Of a DNA stretch of 64,000 nt, positions 10,687 through 25,600 are shown piece after piece. Origin of the DNA: Dimorphilus gyrociliatus. Taxonomy: Eukaryota > Annelida > Polychaeta > Dinophilidae. Each line of letters opens with the position of its first letter. Position 1 is the first letter of the stretch. The notes beneath the pieces are model-generated. The model had not been told where the DNA came from and ran no database searches. It was given only the letters and a program-made list of their open reading frames with translations. The position numbers and the translations under genes were made by a program. Location of the stretch: the NCBI GenBank assembly GCA_904063045.1, contig CAJFCJ010000015.1:992001-1056000 (forward strand), written 5' to 3'.

Positions 10687-13600
10687 CTAAAAATAAATAG
10701 TGCAGTGTTAATTATTAAGGAATTAGAGCAAATTTCCAATATTACTTGATAATTTTGTTGTTTGAGTTATACGAGTTGTCGATAATTTAAAGGTAGTCGT
10801 TCTTATACTTGTTGTAGTTGGCTTTTTCGTTGTAGTTGGTCGTTTTGTTGTTGTACGAGTTGTAGAAATTATAGTAGTTGTCTTTTTAGGAGTTGTTGGA
10901 GTTGTTGCCTTTTTCGTTGTAGTTTGAGTTGTTGAGACTGTTGTCTTCTTTGGCGTTGTTGGAGTCGTTGGCTTTGAAGTAGTCGTTTTTATTGTAGTCG
11001 AAGTCGGTAGAGTTGTGGTTTTCGTTGTAGGTGTTGTTGCAGATGTTTGATCTTGTGTAGTAAAATCCATAGATAAAGTTGTAGCTTTAGTCACTAAAGG
11101 TGTCGGCCTTGGATCAGTTTTATTTGGTCCAGAAATATCTGAAACACAATAGGAATGGAATAAAATTCTAGGAAACGTTATCTCATACATTCATCATCCG
11201 TGTAAAATCTCCATTGAGCGTCTTCTGACGTAAATCTAATAACGTTTACATCGTGAACTTTATTACTAGGAATTTTCCAATCTATTAAGTATCCATCTGA
11301 ATTTCCTTGCACTTGTAGCCTGTACTCAACGCTTTGAAGAGTTTGAGTAAAGTTCCAATTAATTGTAAAATTCTTCCACTTTTGACAATCTAAGAAATTT
11401 CCAATTATAGAATCTTCGTTGCGTCCTCCAATACTTGAACGTACGGCTAATCGTGAATTTCCATTGATGCCAATAGCCACTTCGTAAGTATTATTTTGTA
11501 AGTTGTTCTCATAGTTTGCTAAAGCTACGAAAGCATTTTTGCAACCTTTAATTGAAGCGATAATATTATTTCTTCCGCTAACTCGAACTGTTTCTTGATT
11601 GCTATAAGAGCTTTTGTCGTTGATTGAGAATTGCACATAATTAACTGTAATTATAGTAAATGCTTTAATATATATAATCTGTTTATTACATAATTAGAAC
11701 AAATAGTATACTTACTTTCGCTTCTTGAAGTTGTCCATACAGCATCTGAATTAGTTATCAAATCAGCAGACGTTATAGTTGCGATGTCGTTAGAAAATGA
11801 TAACAGTGACTTTGATGTATACGCTAAAAATAGATTTTGATTAATTTCTCCGTAGCCAATACGTAGTCCTTTAGACCAAGTCATCCACAGGCGTTTTTCT
11901 CCACAAGTGAATAAATTCGGAGTTTGCACTTTCTTGACTTCCGCTAATACATTGTTTTTTCTTACAAAGAGTATACTTTTATGATCAAAAGTATTCAAAA
12001 TAGCTGATGCCATAATATTTGAATCTTTATCGGTAAAAGTAATGTTTGCTTGTGAGCATGTCTTTATTTTTGTTGTTAATGACTTGGTCTTTACTTCGTA
12101 TGGACCACTTTTCTTAGATTTTGATGTTTTAGAAACTAGTTGATCTTCTTCCAGATTGTTTAAATTCCAAATTCCTTCATTATCTTCAGTTTTAACGCTT
12201 ATTGCTCTGACAACAATTGGTGGATAACGGAAGTAATGCTGAACAAATACGTTCGAATTTAAAACACCTCCTTTACCCAAAGTTATCGATTCTTTATCCC
12301 ATTTAATCCATATTGTAGTCGGTATTGGACTATTTAGAATTTTAATATCGAAAGGATAATAAAAACTATCAGCCTGCTCTTTTATCATAAGTGCACTATT
12401 ATCAAAGCTACCGTAAGAAAGTTCATAAGAAGAATTTCCAGAGATACCTTCACCGTTACTCAGAAGAATTATTGCATTCCTTTCAGCCGATACCTTTAAG
12501 ATTGCATAGTTATTTTCAATACTAGCCCAATATCTTGAATAAACTGACGAGTCAGGTGTATGAACAGTAATAGAGTTGACCTTATACTTCTCGAATCGAA
12601 ATTTTCCAGTGCAAATATCTTGACAGGAAGTACTCATGGCAAAGTGAACGCTTCTCACACGTCTTGTCGCATTTCTAAGAGTTATTATCGGCTGAGAAAC
12701 TCCTCGATTTCCTATACCTAATTGAATCTTGTTTTCCTCCCATGACAGCCAGAATGTTTTATATAGCGTATCACTCAGAATATTAGGAGTTTGGTTTTCC
12801 TCTAAATCGGTAGAATTTATACTTCTCCTTATCACGCTTCGTTGATTGTCTTTTCCGATAATGATTTCGTAGGTTGTCGATGGATTTGGTGGAACTACTC
12901 CAACTTCTTCAGCTAGAGCAATGTACGCATCGCTTTTAGCTCTGATTCTAAATTCCAGACTATTTGTTGATGAAATAATCCAACCGTTTTTATATTCTAA
13001 CGTATTTGATGCTATTATTGTGTGAAAGGGTGATATAGATTCTTTATCTATTAACCAATCAGCGTCATTTCTAGTCGATGTTAGAGAAATGGCTTTTATA
13101 TCTCGGACACTTGAGTTGTAATTAAGAATTAAATCACCCCCAACAGACTCTCCTTTTCCCACACTTATCCTAGTCTTCGTCCATTCAATCCAGAACGGCC
13201 GACGTTCATCTGCCGATATCAATTGGTCGTTATCAATATCTATCCTCTTCAAGGTATTTGAACTCTCTTTTAATTCTATAGCATTCTTTTCAAGAGATAA
13301 TTTATACATTCCCATTGAAACTCCTAACCATTGATGGAGGCCTAGCATAACAATTTCATCAGATTTGACCTCAAAATTCAAAACGTTTATTATAGGTACA
13401 GTAACGTATGTTTGTAGTGCATTGATATCTGATAGCGTCTTGGCCAGTAGTTGATAATCTGAAAGAAAAGTAATAATAAGCTTCTCTAAGGCGAATAGTT
13501 AAAACAAAAGCACAATTACGAACTAGATGTTGAATGAATTTTCCATTCAGCCTCGAACCTTCGATCACCAGAGAAAGCTAATTCAGTAAATTCGCTTAAA

Positions 13601-16600
13601 AAGTTATTGTTTGTTGGAGTCCAAGTTAAAATTGTATTTTCATAGAATATTTCGCCAACTCCAAATTTCAAATCATTTATCCAACTTAGCCAGAATTTTG
13701 TAAACGCTCTACAATTAAGAATATCCGGAGTAACTTCTTCCTTTAGTTCCCGATTGCTTTGAAGGTCTCTAAGAATTGTATCCTTATTGCCATTGGCACC
13801 AATTTCCAGTTCAAGTCGAGCTCTTGTAGGATCTTTTTGAAAAATTCCTACATGACTCTGAGAACAAGAACGTATTGAGAAGAGGGTCTGTTTCGTATTG
13901 TCTATTCTCAAACGATGATTATTATACTGATCATAAACTGCAGGTGATTGTAATCCAAAGATTTTTTCTATATAGAATGAAATTTTGAAGTATGAAATCT
14001 TAAAGACAAAAAGAAATCTTTAAAATATTCTTACCTTGGTCGGTTCCAAAGAAATATTCAGCCTTTACAATCCCATTTGAAGCTAGTGATAAAAAGTTAA
14101 TTGGGAGCATGTCATTGGAGCTTTCAATGAATTCTATCACTGTTTCCCTTCCTACAACATGACCCCTTCCAAAAGATACTATATCGTGTTTCCAACTTAA
14201 CCAGAAAGGACGTTTCTCTTCATCACTTAAGATGTTTGGTGTGGGTGTTCGAACTTCTTCAATATTAGTGAATCTCTCCTTTTTCCTGCGAATTCTTGTC
14301 ACAGTATTTATATAATCACCAATTATTATTTCATAAATGACTTCTCTAGTATTTGTGGCAGTTTGTGATAAGATAAGTCTAGCTCCGTATCTACATCTTA
14401 CCGAGAATAAAAATGTCTTATCAGACGGAGCAGTGAGGTGTGTATCTGGCAAATATGAATTTGGACTTTGATATGAATAAACCTCAGAGGAGAGATGTTT
14501 AGATATCAGCCAAGTTGCCGGCGAAAATATATCTCCAGTAAACGATAAAGCATTAGTATTAATCCAATTTTCAGAATCATCAAAAGTAATAACTTCCTTA
14601 GACCCCCAGCTCCCCCTACCCAACTTAATAACTCCACTCTTCCAACTTATCCAAATTTTCTTCATTTCCTGTGAATTTACCAAATTAACTGTTTCATTGT
14701 GGTCTTTTATAACTTTGCCATCGATTATCTTTTGTACTTTGACGTATGAACCACCGAATGCAGCGCTTTTCATTGTTATTAAATAATAACGATCGGTTAT
14801 ATTTTCAGGATTTTCAATCAAACTTATGTGGCAAACGGGAGAACTGAAGGGTAGTATTGAATAACCAGCTGTGACAGATAGTTCTATATATGGTTGGAGG
14901 GGTATCATCACGAATCTATCTAAATGATAGCTATTATGAGTTCTTGTGGATATAAGTTCCCCATCAGTAATTGGAGGTAATCGCCATTTTCCCATATAGC
15001 CATGTCCAGTTGAAAAAGAAACTACTCTGATGTTATAGAGCGGTGCCATCTTCCAGGACATTAGTTTTCTTACTCCAACCTTAGTACCCTTTCCAAATTC
15101 GAGAAAACCATTTTTCCAGCTTATCCAAAAGTTATTCCATCTCTGACTAGACACAAGGTTGGGATTTCCTGGAACTGAATGTAAAACTGGTCCAGATATA
15201 CCGTTTCTAACTTCAATAACTTCATTTCTAGTACCTCCTATTGACACTTGATATGATCTGTAAGATGGAACTCTTGCGTATTCCTCCAGCAAGAGATAAA
15301 CATATTTTGTGGTGAAAACATCAAACACAATTGAATCTCTATTAACAGTGTGCAGCTGTACTCGATTGAAACTTTTAATTCTTCCAGAATTCCACATTAA
15401 ACTCCTTTCCGATCGCCTTTCAAACTGCCAATAACTAAAGCCAGGTGCAATTTGAACATCAGTGACTTCAAGTGGGAACTCTTCGTCAACATCTATTATT
15501 ATGTTTTGTTCTATATCTGTTCCTATTCCCACGATCCATCTCTTCTTATCCCTATCTTTAGCAATAATCGATACCCAGAAAGGTCTATATTCACTACAAT
15601 CTAATATTTTATCTGTAGAGTTTTGAGCAAGAATCACCTCCGAATTACCGTTTATACGTTTTAAAACTGTCTTGCTGTTTCTATCGGTACCGAAAATAAG
15701 TTTATGTGACGTTTCTTTTTCTGTTGCATTATCTACTTTAAATTCAAGTTGGGCGTTTCCACATGATTTGACTAAGAAACTAAACCAGGGACGCTTTTGC
15801 ATAGACATTGAAAATCCAGACGTTCCAGTAACACTGAGCGTCGATGAAGTGAAATGATCAATGGCCCATTCGGATTCTTTATCATCCGAACTAATAGCTG
15901 TAACCGATGTAATATTATATAAGGAATGACCCCATTCAAGTACAACTTTTTCATTTATTGTTGAAGAAGTACCAAAACTTATCTGATCTATCCAGCTAAT
16001 CCAAAAAAATCTCTTCTCAGTGCAACTTAATATGTTAGGTGTACTTACAGACACGAGCTTTTTATTACCAGCTACATCTTCTAGTTCAGTTTTCTCATTG
16101 TTCCTACCTACGTACAGAATATAAACACCTCCATCATCTATTGTTCTTCCAAAGGTTATTTCTACGTTTTGGCATGCTCTTACAGCAAATAAAATCCAAT
16201 GTTTGAAAGTTGACTTCATACTGAATGCTACGTCGTTCATTTTTCTAGATAGTTCAGTATATAATGGCATATCTCTTGGGAAATACCACTTTCCAGTACT
16301 ACCAAATCCTGTTGTGATTCCAACTGATCTTATGGTTTGTTGTCTGTGATTGAACCAAGTTATTATAGTTTTTTTGAAAACTTCTGTTCCTTCGCCCACT
16401 TGAACTATGTTATCTCTCCAAGATATCCAAAAAGCTTTGGGCGTGGTTTCATTTAATATTCTCGGGGTTTGTTTAGATCTAACAGCTGGTTGCATTATTC
16501 CCGGTCTTATCTCTGTTTTTGTATTCTTTGCTCCGCCTATTAAGATTTCATATGCTGCGATCTCGTAGTCTCCGGGTATTGATGTTAAAGCTAGGAATGC

Positions 16601-19600
16601 ATCATTTTTAGCCTGGACAAAGAAAGTGATATATTCTTCAGACACGGTAAAACTACTTTTTCCGTAAAGATAAATGTTGGGACTTTGAAGCTCAAGATAT
16701 TCACCCTCTGGTAGAATAGGCGTTACTGGAGGTAAAGTTGGAGGAAGTTGAGAAGTAGAATTTTCGAATAAAAATTCCCATGACGCATCAACATTGCTAA
16801 TCATCGAGAGACCGTTAACGTTCGCCTGTTCACCTAAAAATGCTTCAATAACCTTATTATCTCCAGGTTCTTCGCTTCTGCCTAATCTTATATTGGCCCC
16901 ATCCCATGATATCCAAATAGGTATAAATTGATCGCATTCTAAGAACCTTTCATAATTCACTGATTTAATTAGAGTAAGATCTTTGAAAACTTGAACTTGA
17001 TTATCATAGCCCATTCTCACTGAATAAGTCAGGGTTTTTGTTTCACCTGGAATAGTTGACAAAGATATTTGAGCTTCCGAACAAGCTTTTACACCAAATT
17101 GTACGAGTTCTCTGGCTACTCTTGTTACACCAACATACTTTACAAGTTCATTCTTCTTTGTGCTTGTTTGCATCCATCGAATGTCATCTTGAGCTATTTG
17201 CCATCTTCCATCGTTACCAAATCCAGCTGAGAAGGATATGTATGGTATGTTAAGAGAGGCGTTAACGTTATGTGCCATAAAAGGTTCAGAATTATTTTTA
17301 TAGCTTCCAGCTCCAACTGATAGTTCGGAGTTAGAGAATTTTATCCAAAATTTCCTCATTTCATAACAATTTACTATATTTCTAGTTCTTACATGAACAG
17401 CTGTTGAGCCCTGACGCCTTCTTCTAATTTCTGAGAATGTATTTCGCCCACCACCCAATACTATTTCGTACGTGTTTTTATTCGTTACACCTGCTTCCTG
17501 ACTGAGAGCGATGTGGGCATCGTGACAAATTTGAACTCCAAATTCTACATACTCCTTTTGCGGCATGAACCATGTCTTATCATAATTGTATACGTTCGGA
17601 GTGAAAACATCAACAACTTCACCGTAATCTGGACGAATTATTTTCCAGCTGTTATCTATAGGTTTATCTTTTCCAGCTCCCAATGCTATTCCATTTATTG
17701 GAATTATATCATCTTTATCTCTTTTCCAAGAGATAAGTTGATAATTTCCAATTGAAGTACCAAAACCTAACGAAAGATTTTCATCAACCCAGCTCAACCA
17801 GAATGAAGTTTCAGTTAAAGAATTTAATGGATTATTGAAAAATCTTGTCTCCTTTATTTCATTTTTATACGCAATTTCTATTTTACGATTACTGTCAGCT
17901 CCAATGGTGATAGTATAATCCCTTTCTTTTATATTGCCAATAATTGATGCTAAATTCAACTTTGCATATTCATTAGCCTTTACCGAAAAGTAATAGGAAT
18001 CGTATGTTGTTACCCCTAACCAAATACTACCAAAAATTCGATTTTTCCCACCGTACGCCATTAAAAAATTAACTATTTTGAATGAAGGAAAAGCATTATT
18101 TAACTCTAAAAATACACAGTATATTGCAAAATTATTACCGTCGGATGGAAATATTAGCCATCTGGAAGCGTAGGTTTCATATATAGTTTTCAAAATATAT
18201 CCAGTTGCATCCTCAAGACCGAATAAGGTTTTTGCTATTTCATTCTCGTACGGTTCTCCACTGCCCAATCTTATAGAATCTTTATCCCAAGACATCCAGA
18301 ATGTTTTATATCTATTTAAGGCAATAAGTCCTGGAATATTAGCCGTAACGTTGGTAACACCATGAACTTTAATGATTAAGTTATCACTGTTGCTATTTCC
18401 AATAATTGCTTGAGCCAAAGATTGTGTACTGTCCGAAATATTTACTAATTCTATACTCGCTCCTAAATCGGCCTCAAGTTGAAAGATAAGCAAATTTTTA
18501 TTAAACGGAACAATTAATGGACCGTCGTTGTCATTCGTAGTTTGTATTCTATGAACTTCGCCTAAATATTATTAAAAGTTTGCTTTTTAAAATAGGATTA
18601 ATTAGTTAAGATAAGATAAAGATTTTACTGTTAAATTGCATCCATTTAAAGGTGTAACTTGTTGGAGAAGCAAATCTTAGAGCTTTAATGTCCATATTTT
18701 CAGTTGAACGAAATTCTATAACTCTGAATTGAATGTAAAATTCTAATTATTTGAATAATAGTAGTGTTTTTAATAAAGTTACCTTTGTTGTGATACAATT
18801 GTTCCTTTTCCAAAGGAGATAGCGTTGTACTTCCATTCCAACCAGAAATAACGCATTTCATTGCAATCAAGAATACGAGGCGTTGATTGACTAGCAATTG
18901 TTGTACTTTTATCGCTGTGCCGAAGGAATATTGTATATCGATTGGAAGATGTACCTATTCTCAATTCGTAAGTCTGATATCGTAAAATTCCGACAAAAGG
19001 TGCAAATATGATGCTAACTCGGTTACAACTTTTTAATCCAAATACCAATTTAGTCATTGTTGATGGAGTGAACCAACTACCTAAGTCCTTCTCTGCTGTA
19101 GATAAATCCCTTTTAAACGTTATTTCCTGAGCTACTGTTCGCTGTAATTGATAAAATGATATTCTATCCGACTGATCTGAACGTAATTGTGAAAAGAATA
19201 TTGGTAAAGGAGAAGAATCTTTCACTTCAATGAAAATTGTATCGCCATGTTGTTTCATTGAGGATGAGATAATAAATAATCCATCTTTCCAAGATACAAA
19301 AAATGATCTTGCTGTGGAGCAGGTGACGAGATTATCAACTACAGTCTCATCTAATAGTTCCAATTTTTGCGATTTCCTTTTATACAATCGGAGTAGTCCA
19401 TCTCCCTCCATGTTGATATTTATTTGATAATTTGGTACACTAAATTCGTCAGATTCATGTAAATTCAGAACGCCACCTCTACAAGATAGAAGCTTAAAGT
19501 CCATCGAAAGCCTATGAGGTGGTATAGCTATGTTTATAGTTGTACGATCGTTTGACGGACCAATTGTATTTGGGAATGTAAACTCATCGCCTAAAAGTAA

Positions 19601-22600
19601 GAGAATAGTTAGAATTTTATCAAAAAAATTGAAATTATACCTTCAAAATCCATAAATCTCCATATTATTGTATCAACAGGGGCTGCTAGCGTACCAGATG
19701 TAACCGACAAATATCGTATAGTATCTTTTTGCCGTCTATTGGCTTTTACAAGAGTATTTGCTCCTATGATATCTCCTCTTCCAACAAGAATTTCATGTTT
19801 TGACCAGCTAACGTAAAAACGCCTTGTTAAATTACAATTAAGAAGATCTTCTTTAAATTCTGCTTCTCCTATTATACTATTTTGCTCTTTTACATAGATT
19901 TTTCTATTACCATCATCACCTAAAATAACTGTAAATCCAGTTGTAACAACTCCTTGTAATATGGTCGAATAAAAGCCCATACGAGCATCAGCGCAAGCTA
20001 TGACATCAAATACCATAGATCTTCTTTTCTCGATATTCCAACGTAAAACTTGCCAAATAGTCGAAGAAGTTGTTTTAACTTGATGAACCACTCCCTGAGA
20101 TTTTGAATATCTCCATTGTGCATCTTCGTCCGATCCTATTCGGATAAAATTCATTTCTACGTATTTCATTTTCTCTTTTAGAATGATTTGATTAGACTGT
20201 TGTGCTTTAAGAATTAACTCCTGAGTTATTGGCTTATACTGAATAATTAGGGTTCTAAACTCCCTACAATTGATAACATTTGAAATTGATTTAGTTTTGT
20301 TAGCCTCTCGATCTCTGAACACTACTTTATCATTCATGATTATAACTTGAGTAGCTTTTTTTAATTCGTTTAGAAGAGGATCATCTGTTATCGCAATTCG
20401 AACTGTTTTACAGCTTCTAACCGAAAATTCAACTTCATTTCTAATAGTACTGAACCAGATATCATGATATGAATTTCTATCGCCTAGATCTCTGTGCGAA
20501 TATATTTCCATGATATCTTCCTCCTGTTCGTCAAATTTCCAAGATATCTCTTCCGGACTATCAAAACTGGCTGCCGTTATCCGTGTAATGTTTATATGTC
20601 TTGTATTTAATAAGGTTTCATAACCTGGATCAGGCCCCAGTCCAAGTGCAACATACCTCCTTCTCCAACTTAACCAGAAAGTTTTCCAAGCAGAACACTG
20701 AAGGACATTACCTACCTCTCTTCTAAGAATAATCGCTCCATTAACTCCTGATCTTATTTCCGAGTTCCCTCCAGAAGTTATCACAATTTCTATCGCTTGA
20801 TCATTTGCAACTGCGAATTCACTCAGGACAATTGAAAATCTTTTACAAGTTCGAATAGTAAAGACAATATCTTTCTTTCCAATCAGGTTTTTCCATATTT
20901 TATCATATACTACTGGACTTTCCTTATTGAAAATATCCAAAGCTGGAACTGTTGGAAAAAGTCTTAGACTATTCAAAATTTTCTATGAATAAATTACCAT
21001 AATTTACAGGTAAACGAATTTCATTTAACGAAGCATTGGTCGGTGCATCACTGGCGAAGGAAATTGAGTTTACAGATACCGAACTTCTTGCAACTTTTAT
21101 AGCTTCATTGTTTGGATAAGCACCTGTTATAGATTATGTTGGAATAAGGGAACAATAACGTTAAATTATTAATGAAAAGATAATAGTATTAATAGATAAT
21201 AATTGAATAGGCAATATTTTTAACCTGAGCCCACTCGAAGATGGGAATCACTCCATGATACCCAAAATTTTCTTAATGTTTGAGGCGATAAAATAGATGA
21301 TTTAAAACTTTGTAGACCTAGATATTGCGACGATCCAGCCAATTTTATCCCTATTATAAAGATGAGTATGAATTATTTGAGAGTTTTTGTCTATATAGTT
21401 TTCCAACCTATAGAATTATTTCCCAATGGAGAGAATACAATTTCATAGCTATTATTTAACTTTTTTAGTGGTCCCAAATGAAGTGGTTGAGGTTCGTATG
21501 GTAAAAGCATAACTTTTGAGCCTGACATGGATCTAATTGAAAATTCTATGTGAGTTTTCACAATATGAGTGATTAAGGAATGCCGATATTCATTATCATT
21601 AGGATTTCTTATAGTATAGTCTTGATCTGAAATAATTCATTTTTATTAATTTAAATTCATTGATTTTCAAATCAACTTGAAATAAATACTTAAATCATTA
21701 GGAATAGTCCATAATCCGGTTGTATCCTTTGTTGCCAAACCAAACCCAACTACACTGGCGGTGTCACCTTTATCATGAATTAAAAGAACTTTTTGCCCAA
21801 TTTTGTAGCCTTTTCCAATTGTTACCGTTCCTTTTTCCCATCTGATAATAATGAATATAGATAATTCGTTTAAATGATAATTAATGAGCAAACCTGAACC
21901 AGAAGTATTCAGTCTTATTTTCAGAAATTAAATGTCTTTCCGTGGTATTTACTGTAATTCCTGTTCTTTTATCTTCTATGGAAACTAGATTTGAATCTTT
22001 AACATTTATCCCAATTTCAAATAAAACAGACTGAGATGTCCATTCATCGGTCAGAAGAATAAAAGCATCTTTACTGGCTTGAACTCCAATTACAGACTCC
22101 CTTGTGTCATAGACAGATTGTTGAAATACGTTTCGTTGAAAGTTTGTATTGGTCATCTTTTTAAATGATCTTGCTGAATTTGCTAATACTCTCCAAATTC
22201 CTTTTCCATCAGATATTTCCTTTCCATATAATTGAAAGAAGTTTAAACTTTTGAAAAACGGATGCAGTCTTTCAAATATTTCTTCCTCTCCAACGTCAAC
22301 TCCTTTCCCCATTCTGAGATAGCCAGTATAATCAGATCCGTTTTTAGTCGAACCCCAAGTTATCTATTTCAAATAGAGACAAATTGATGAGTATGGTTTA
22401 GGAATCTTTTACCAATAATACAAAAATAACTTACCCAAAATTTCTTGCTTATGTCACAATCCAACAGGTTACCAGTTGTAATATCTTCACGTTTACCGTT
22501 ATTATTTGTGCGTATTTCAATTCTAGCCTTATCGGGAAGGTAGTCCAGGGTTATTTCTGCATATTCTTGTCTTTGAAAACCATCTGATACTCTGGCCATT

Positions 22601-25600
22601 TCAATAATGGCTTTCATGCAAGCTTGAACCTCAAATACGAGGGAATTTTGATCAGTAAATACGGCCAAGCCATTTTCTCTTCCATTCGAGGTAATTGCAT
22701 AGATTTGGTTGTCTAACATAATGAAACAGAGATAGAGAGTGAAAGAGAGAGAGAGTGTGTGTGTGTTTGTGTGTGTGGGTGTGAAGAGATGTTATATTTG
22801 TAATTTTACTGTATCTTTAAGCTATTAATATACCTTGCATTATATTTGGTAGTGGTGCTGTAAAAAATGATAGAAAAGTGAAGTTTTAAAAGTCAAATTT
22901 GTATTAAAATTTAATGACTCTTACGTAATGTTGGGATGGGAGAATTATCAACTGGTACTGTAAATATAAAGGAAAATATATGCTTAGGCAAAATGAAAAA
23001 GAATGACCAATTTACCAGAGCTATTACCAAAATACCATGTTGCATTTGTGGATGAAGAATGAAAAGAGATGGCGTTAACGGCATTTGCATTGTTAATACT
23101 GCAATTTAATATCGTATTTTCTCCTGTTACTTCACCAACTCCCACTGGAAATATATGAGATAGAAGAATGAAAAGGAAGAATCAATAGCAATAATCTATA
23201 TATCTATATTTATATATTATATTATTATACATGATAATTCTTTATGATGCCATTCAAACCAGAAACTTCTTATTTTGTTTTCATCCAAAAGTGGAGGTGT
23301 ATCCTTAATGCATAGTAATTTTTCGAATGGGCTTTTAATCATCCTCTGAAAGACTTCTATCTTACTCTCTTCATCTCTTGTAATTGATATCTGTTTGAAT
23401 AATTACAAGTGCAAATGTTCACGAAACTATAATTAATATTTATACTCTATACGATAAATCTTCGTAAAAGTTTGGAATGTTGGTTGCAAAAAGATTAATA
23501 GATTTTGATGTTTGTACGTAGAAGACGATACTATTTTTTCCCAATGTACTAATCCATACTTGACCTAATCTATTATTATCGCCAACAGTATTTACACGAG
23601 CAGCAGTTTCTGTTTGAAAAGGGAGGAAAAAAAGAAGTTTTAATCCTATAATAGTCTTTTAAAGTATATTAACCTCCATCCCAGCTTATAGAATATATAG
23701 CTCTTTTATCTCTTACACCAAATGATACTGATTTAAATTCACTGCGATCCTTAACTTTACTAAGAAATATCATCTTATCTCCTTTGAATATAGTAGTCTC
23801 ATTTCCATTATTTTCAATATAAAAGAGACGATCAATTTCACAATCGAGTATTTTTGGAGTTGTTTCTACTTTTCTTTCAATTGTTGATTGTAAGGAAGTT
23901 TTGGTGTTTTTTTCAATTCCTAAATTGGCTTCGAAAGTTGAATTTTCAATCTCAAAATTTGAATACATTCGTATATTTGCATCGTTGCATGCTCTTACGC
24001 CAAATTTTACTTTTGATTCTGTTACGTTCATTCGAATAAAATCAGATTTATCTGAATCAACTGGAGCGATATTTAAAGTGTTGCCGAATGAATTGACAAT
24101 TTCGTAGTCTATTTTATCTTTTTTGTTGGCGAAACCTAAAGAATGGATTGGTATTTCGTGATTATTAGCCTCTAATATTAAATTCTTTCCAATTTCTCCT
24201 CCTTGACCAACGCCAAAATACTTTGAATCATTCCATTCAATCCAAAATGTTCTATAATCAGCACAGAATAGTAAAGATTTTTTTGAAGAAGATGCTATTG
24301 CCGTACTGTTATCTACACGAAATAACTTCGCCTCATTGGAGGAAGAGGTACCAATTTCTAATCTCAGAGAATTTTTAAAATGGATTCTATCTTCTTGACT
24401 CAAGTACAAGATAACACCAGTGCACGCTTTAACAGAAAATACAAAGTTCCGTCTTTCATTTACCATTATCCATGTCCAGGAATAAAATCTCTGATGAGCA
24501 GAAAATGATATTAATTGAACATTGTTGTATGTATATTGCCAATAGGATGAAACAGAATTTTTTGAATGAATCCTTAATAGAAGAGATCGATGATTTCTAT
24601 TTAAATCAGACTTCCATGATACCAAAACTTTATTTTTATTTGTCTGTCCTAATTCAATTAAACCACCTCTCCATGACAGCCAAAATGCATCTAGACGTTC
24701 ACATTTGAGGATATTCGGCGTTACAGTTCTATTCATTACTTCTCCTCCAACAGTTCTCCTTATTTCAGTATTTAGATTATCATTCGTTCCTATTCGAATT
24801 TCAATGTTATCATCTGACAAATCTCCCCTTGTTAATATGATGGAGACATCATCACAAGCTGCTACGTCAAATCTCCAAATATCTTGATTTTCATTGAGAA
24901 CAATTCTATTGCCTTTATCTCGGGATTCAACATATCCATGAACTGTATTAACTCCTGCCTTACTGAATATGAAGAGTCCATTCTTCGAATAAGCAGACAC
25001 CTCTGTTACAAGTAAAGGATTAGAATCTTGCCAGTAAATTAACGGTATCGTCTTTGAAATTCCAACTTGTATAAGACCATTTTCCCAACCAATAGTAATA
25101 TCTCTATATCGATTCGATGAAACAAACGAAAATGGACCAAATCGTTTTAGTTGTTCATTTTTATAAATTTCAACACGAAAACGCTGAAATCGGATTCTAT
25201 ACGAAGATGATTTCAATAAAGATGGAATATGTGAAAGGATAACATTAAATTCCTCGCCAGATTGTACCTTCAACTCTATAAAATTCTCTCCAGGTACAGA
25301 AATTGAGAAGGTCTTTTTTTTCTTTATTCTAGCTATCACTTTATAAACTAACGACCTCATTACACTATAAATTCCATCATTCGCCGATTCAAATTTTATA
25401 ATATCCAATGATTTTTTTGTCCAAGTAGCTGTTAGGACAACTTGTTGTAAGACAACTGTTCCTCTTCCAATTGCCAGCTGCGATCCCGACCAATCAAGCC
25501 ATATTGGAGCCGGCTCAGAACACGATAGTAAACCAGGATAGTCTCTAGTCGTTGTTGTTATCGACTGTCCGTTAATAGTAACATCATATTGGGTTATTTT

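Noticed and set aside
13371-13568. Open frame overlapping the giant gene in another frame
   Set aside because: It spans an intron; the correct frame through this exon continues the FAMeT-like unit and closes in phase.
14000-18493. Treating each long open frame of the giant gene as a separate gene
   Set aside because: Flanking gaps are short GT-AG introns with compatible phases, and repeat units continue across them.
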